Shown: positions 32,601 to 35,240 of the stretch, piece after piece
Numbering within the stretch: position 1 is the stretch's first letter
Layout of the letters: each line of letters begins with the position of its first letter
From: Bacteroidales bacterium
GTDB lineage: Bacteria; Bacteroidota; Bacteroidia; Bacteroidales; P3
Direction of reading: 5' to 3'
Assembly (NCBI GenBank): GCA_017530105.1
Contig: JAFXMW010000038.1
Span: 1 to 35,240 of the forward strand
DNA length: 35,240 nt
Notes under the pieces: model-generated
Seen by the model: the letters and a program-made list of their open reading frames with translations, nothing else
Told to the model about the DNA's origin: nothing
Databases searched by the model: none
Translations under genes and position numbers: made by a program

Positions 32601-34023
32601 AATCGGGAGCGACGTGCAACGTCCTCTGGCAACAGTTATTGTCTACGGACTTATTTTCGCAACAATAGTAACCCTGTTCATTCTCCCAACCCTTTATTAT
32701 ATGATGGAAAAGCGAGTGGCCGAAAAAGCAGCCCTTCAGGTCTCCGAGCCTTCCGACAAGCCTAAAGGTCATTCGGCTCTGAAAATAATCATCCCCTTGA
32801 TAGCCATGCTTCCCTTCGCCGCTAACGGTCAGAACCTGGACTACACCACATTCATCAACCGGGTAATGGCGAGCAACCTCGACTATGCGGCGGCAAAACT
32901 CGACCTCTCCATATCGCAGGCCGACCTGACGGCTGCCAAGAAATTCACCGACCCCACCATCACCGCCGAGTATGGGAACAACAGCGACTGGGACATTGCC
33001 ATGGGGCAATCGCTTTCTTTCGGTCTGGAGAAAAGCATATCCTTTGGCAAACGGGCTGCACGCATCCGGGTGGCACGCAACCTGCTCGATGCGTCAGACG
33101 CCGGCCTGCAGTATTTCTCCAACACCCTGCGCGCCGAAGCCACACTGGCCTATATCAACGCCCTCCTGGCACGCGACCTTGCCCGCATCGGGCAGCAGAA
33201 CGCCCGCAACATGGCCTCCCTTTATCACAGCGACAGCCTGCGCCACGCCACGGGAGAGTTGTCCGAAATTGATGTCATGCAGACGCGACTTGAGTCCAAC
33301 ATTGCATGGCAAGAATACCGCCAATTGCAGGCTGACTACCGCAATGCGTTGGTGGAACTTGACCAATTGATGGGCATCGCCTTGCAAAGCACCGACAGCA
33401 TTGTGGGCAACCTCGGTGTGCCGACACACCTCTACAGCCTTCAAAACCTCTTGCAGGGTTCCGACACCCTGCGCATGGACATTGTGCAACAGCAACACAT
33501 GGCACGGGCTGCCGAGAGCGAGCTTACCCAAGTGCGCCGTGAACGTATGCCCGACATCGACCTCTCGCTTGGTGTCAGCTACAACTCCCGTGTTCGCAAC
33601 GAAGAGGCTCCTGCCCCTGAATTTGTGGGCTACACCGTCGGGGTGGGTATTCCCCTTCCCGTCTCCAACCTCAACCGAGGCGAAATCCGTTCCGGACAAT
33701 ACAAAGTCCGTCAAGCCCAAATACAGACCGACATAGCCCGGCGCACGGCACATTCCGAGATTATCAAAGCCTACAACAACTACCTGTCAGCCCTCAACCG
33801 CCTATCGGACTACAACACCTTTATCATGGACAATGCACAGCAGGTGCTGGACGGCAAACTCTACGCCTACCGTCGCGGCGAGACCTCACTGCTCGAGGTC
33901 ATCAACGCCCAGCATACCTACAACGAGTTGCAGCAATCCTATGCCGAATGTCTCCACGACTGCCTTTCCGCTCTGGTGGAACTGGAAAGTGCCTCCGGCA
34001 TCTGGGACATCACCTTAGAATAA
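29647..34023 (+). CDS. CusA/CzcA-type heavy-metal RND pump fused to a TolC-like outer-membrane domain
   Basis: Residues 1 to about 1030 are a complete heavy-metal-type (HME) RND transporter that expels metal cations using the proton gradient. Its opening is typical (HKAVTAAVFGLLCIAGI) and TM4 carries the HME signature DFGILVDGAIVMMEN with D399, D405 and E412, the charged residues used for proton relay in CzcA. After the last pump helix and MMEKRVAEK (from M1019), a hydrophobic signal-like stretch (about 1044-1062, LKIIIPLIAMLPFAANGQ) leads into a TolC-like outer-membrane factor domain of about 395 residues. That domain has two homologous helical halves (SISQADLTAAKKF; ARAAESELTQVRRERMPDIDLSLG). 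Length is about 400 residues beyond a normal CusA (about 1040). No stop or frameshift separates the parts. Which metal is exported cannot be read from this sequence. Confidence 0.92.
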   Translation: MIEKLVGWAIDHKAVTAAVFGLLCIAGIISWNALSIDAYPDISDTTVQVVTQVPGLATEEIEQQISIPVERAVSGIPNLVTMRSKNSFGLSTVILVFDDGVDDYWARQRVTERLTGIELPYGAVPELNPLTAPTGEIFRYIVESPDGSHDLRSLTDIHKWTIIPYLRQISGVADVSNYGGITTQYQIELLPDRLTEYGISLADITEKIEQNNLNAGGSILSEGSLSYVVRGIGLISDLEGLGDIVVKTVNGTPVYLKELGNLQYGTLERKGVLGFRDDEHNYDDAVEGIVQMLRGENPSEVLERVHTSIDELNNEILPKGVKIHPFLDRTSLVGETLKTVSHTLLIGMLLVIVVLMIFLGNFRGSLVVAITIPIALLVAFVFMKLTGIPANLLSLGAVDFGILVDGAIVMMENILKKRERHPDQELTAGDAKQRASEVARSIFFSTIIIITAYLPLFAFEHVERKLFTPMAYTVGYALIGALLTSLLLTPALSYLAYRKPRKLYHNKWLEKINNAYNHHIGVLIEKSRAVIVVLLLILGGSIVLSITVGKDFLPPLDEGSVWVQVQLPPGLSIEKSKKMADDLRDVLKEFDETSYVMTQLGRDDEGAECFSLSHIEAGVGLKPYNTWKSGRNKAELVEAMSKAIEKMPGYSAGFSQPIIDMVMDQIAGTHSDLALKIYSDDIDESRRVAEEVANVVAQIEGASDVAVDQEPPTPQLQISVNRTSIAQYGLNVSDVTELIELAIGGRAISQIYVGSKVYDITCRYAEQYRNTPEKIGNLMLTTADGVKVPLSAVADIKMSLGASTIMREMSRRYTLVRINLRGADLTTFVEKADKLISQQVQYDHEKTSLHWAGQFENRNRAFNRLGLVVPLALMVMFILLIFAFGKVRQAGLLMSVVPLALFGGMLALNVRGMTLNVSSAVGFIALIGVAIQNGIIMISHINHLRLRGYELKRAVIEGASHRMRPVLLTASVAVLGLFPASISTGIGSDVQRPLATVIVYGLIFATIVTLFILPTLYYMMEKRVAEKAALQVSEPSDKPKGHSALKIIIPLIAMLPFAANGQNLDYTTFINRVMASNLDYAAAKLDLSISQADLTAAKKFTDPTITAEYGNNSDWDIAMGQSLSFGLEKSISFGKRAARIRVARNLLDASDAGLQYFSNTLRAEATLAYINALLARDLARIGQQNARNMASLYHSDSLRHATGELSEIDVMQTRLESNIAWQEYRQLQADYRNALVELDQLMGIALQSTDSIVGNLGVPTHLYSLQNLLQGSDTLRMDIVQQQHMARAAESELTQVRRERMPDIDLSLGVSYNSRVRNEEAPAPEFVGYTVGVGIPLPVSNLNRGEIRSGQYKVRQAQIQTDIARRTAHSEIIKAYNNYLSALNRLSDYNTFIMDNAQQVLDGKLYAYRRGETSLLEVINAQHTYNELQQSYAECLHDCLSALVELESASGIWDITLE

Positions 34024-34085
34024 TGAAATTTTGGCAATGATCTTCAGAATTCATTATTCTAAGTTCATAATTCAATTTTTTTGTG

Positions 34086-34093
34086 TATTTTTG
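34086..34093 (+). promoter_or_regulatory. Peptidase promoter, -7 element
   Basis: TATTTTTG matches TAnnTTTG. The transcript would start near 34099, which excludes the ATG at 34098 and supports the ATG at 34119 as the real start, with a leader of about 20 nt. Confidence 0.65.
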
Positions 34094-34118
34094 CAGCATG
34101 AATCAACACTCCAACATC

Positions 34119-35240
34119 ATGAAAAAAATCGTTGCAAGCACGGCAGCAATGCTGCTTTGCATCTGCGCCACGGCGCAAGGTACACCTCAACAAAACCAAA
34201 AGCCCGACGAGGGCTATAAATTCACCATCACCAAGGAGCTGCCTGTCACCTCGGTGAAAAACCAAGGCAAGGCCGGCACCTGCTGGGACTATAGCGGAGT
34301 GGCCTTCATCGAGGCCGAATTGCTGCGTATGGGCAAAGGCACCTACGACTTCAGCGAGATGTTTCTTGCCTATTGGGACTATATGGACCGTGCCATGGCC
34401 TCCATACGCACCCACGGCGACATCGGCTTCAGCCAAGGGGGCTGCTTCGGCGACCTGCTGCACTGCATGGAACGCTACGGTCTGGTACCCGAAGAGCTGA
34501 TGCGCCCCGGAGCCATGTATCGCGACACCATCTCCAACCACAGCGAGCTCAGCTCCATGGTCAACCCCATGGTCAAGGCTGCCGCCGGCAACAACAGCCT
34601 GCAAAGCGACGAGAACTACCAACTGCTTTGCATGAAAGCCATCCGTGCCGTACACGATGTCTATCTCGGCATTCCGCCCGAGCGGTTCACCTACCAAGGC
34701 AAAAGCTACACCCCGCAAACGTTCTATGCCTCCACGGGGCTGAAAGCCGACGACTATGTCCAGATTACCTCCTTCCTGCACTACCCCTACTACACGACCT
34801 TCGCCGTCGAGAGCCCCGACAACTGGCGCCACGACCCCTCCTACAATGTTCCCTTGGACGAGTTGCAAGCCATTGCCGACTATGCTATTGCCCATGGCTA
34901 CCCCGTAGGCTGGGACAGTGACGTCAGCGAACCCGGCTTCCGTCAGAACTCCCGCAACGGCTTCTCTGTCCTGCCTGCCACCAACATGGCCGCCCCCGAC
35001 CTCAAGGGCAGCGACCTTGCCCATTGGACTGGCATGACCGCCAAGGAAATACAAGACGAGTCCGCCACCCGTCCCACGCCCCAACGTTGGGTCACCCCCC
35101 AGGAACGCCAGCTGGGATGGGACAACCACGAGACCAACGACGACCACCTCATGCTCATCTACGGCACCGCCAAGGACCAGCTGGGCAACGAATACTACAT
35201 GGTCAAAAACAGCTGGGGAGCCTACAACGGCGACTACAAA
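34119..35240 (+). CDS. Secreted C1-family cysteine peptidase, bleomycin hydrolase/aminopeptidase C-like (partial)
   Basis: The gene runs off the right edge; 374 residues are visible. The start at 34119 gives a signal peptide (MKKIVASTAAMLLCICATAQG). The papain-fold catalytic residues are all present: Cys55 in NQGKAGTCWDYSG, His343 in DDHLMLIYG, and Asn364 in VKNSWG. The long insert between Cys and His (about 290 residues) fits the C1B bleomycin hydrolase/PepC group rather than ordinary papains. Members act mainly as aminopeptidases, often in hexameric rings. Here the signal peptide points to a periplasmic or surface role in peptide use, common in Bacteroidales. It has its own promoter after the efflux operon. 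Confidence 0.88.
   Translation, partial: MKKIVASTAAMLLCICATAQGTPQQNQKPDEGYKFTITKELPVTSVKNQGKAGTCWDYSGVAFIEAELLRMGKGTYDFSEMFLAYWDYMDRAMASIRTHGDIGFSQGGCFGDLLHCMERYGLVPEELMRPGAMYRDTISNHSELSSMVNPMVKAAAGNNSLQSDENYQLLCMKAIRAVHDVYLGIPPERFTYQGKSYTPQTFYASTGLKADDYVQITSFLHYPYYTTFAVESPDNWRHDPSYNVPLDELQAIADYAIAHGYPVGWDSDVSEPGFRQNSRNGFSVLPATNMAAPDLKGSDLAHWTGMTAKEIQDESATRPTPQRWVTPQERQLGWDNHETNDDHLMLIYGTAKDQLGNEYYMVKNSWGAYNGDYK

Overview
The window reads as chromosomal DNA of a member of the Bacteroidota, most likely order Bacteroidales. The evidence is the repeated -7 promoter element TAnnTTTG with no Shine-Dalgarno sequences, three secreted proteins ending in type IX secretion (T9SS) C-terminal sorting domains, a long IleS of 1131 residues, a PurH-MreB gene pair, and Bacteroidales-type families (PepSY-like secreted protein, GATase1-like 'asparagine synthetase B', CusA fused to a TolC-like domain). 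I cannot name the genus. Most of the window is GC-rich housekeeping DNA on the + strand, with many false antisense frames caused by C/G-ending codons.

Layout. 1-502: intergenic, with a nested inverted-repeat structure and the purH promoter plus a GNRA-capped leader hairpin. 503-3134: purH and mreB; the usual mreC/mreD/pbp2/rodA followers are missing. 3135-3643: a 0.5 kb gap with a strong palindrome. 3644-5209: a T9SS-exported fibronectin-III protein. 5516-16692: a tight seven-gene + strand run (ileS, M20 amidohydrolase, MATE transporter, SGNH-like hydrolase with T9SS tail, patatin/beta-barrel protein, murB, unknown acidic protein), closed by an 11-bp tandem/inverted repeat. 16956-19991: purA, a PepSY-like secreted protein and a Nudix hydrolase. 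20184-20268: tRNA-Leu(UAG) with a strong terminator. 20372-25562: a four-gene run of exported or envelope proteins (GATase1-like, seven-bladed propeller with T9SS tail, DsbD-like, small basic protein). 25834-25905: initiator tRNA-Met.

Downstream of the initiator tRNA lies an AT-rich island on the opposite strand (about 26.1-28.2 kb). It holds a translationally coupled pair: an OLD/AAA15-like ABC-fold ATPase and a 176-residue protein with a TOPRIM-like acidic pattern. A doubtful 76-residue reading frame lies upstream. The layout (SMC-like ATPase plus small putative nuclease, own promoter and terminator, foreign composition, beside a tRNA gene) resembles anti-phage modules such as PARIS, but the partner does not look like any effector I can name. 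It is the best candidate here for an undescribed system.

The + strand then resumes with a heavy-metal efflux operon: a periplasmic adaptor lipoprotein and a 1458-residue CusA/CzcA-type RND pump carrying its own TolC-like outer-membrane domain. The window ends inside a secreted C1-family (bleomycin hydrolase-like) cysteine peptidase.
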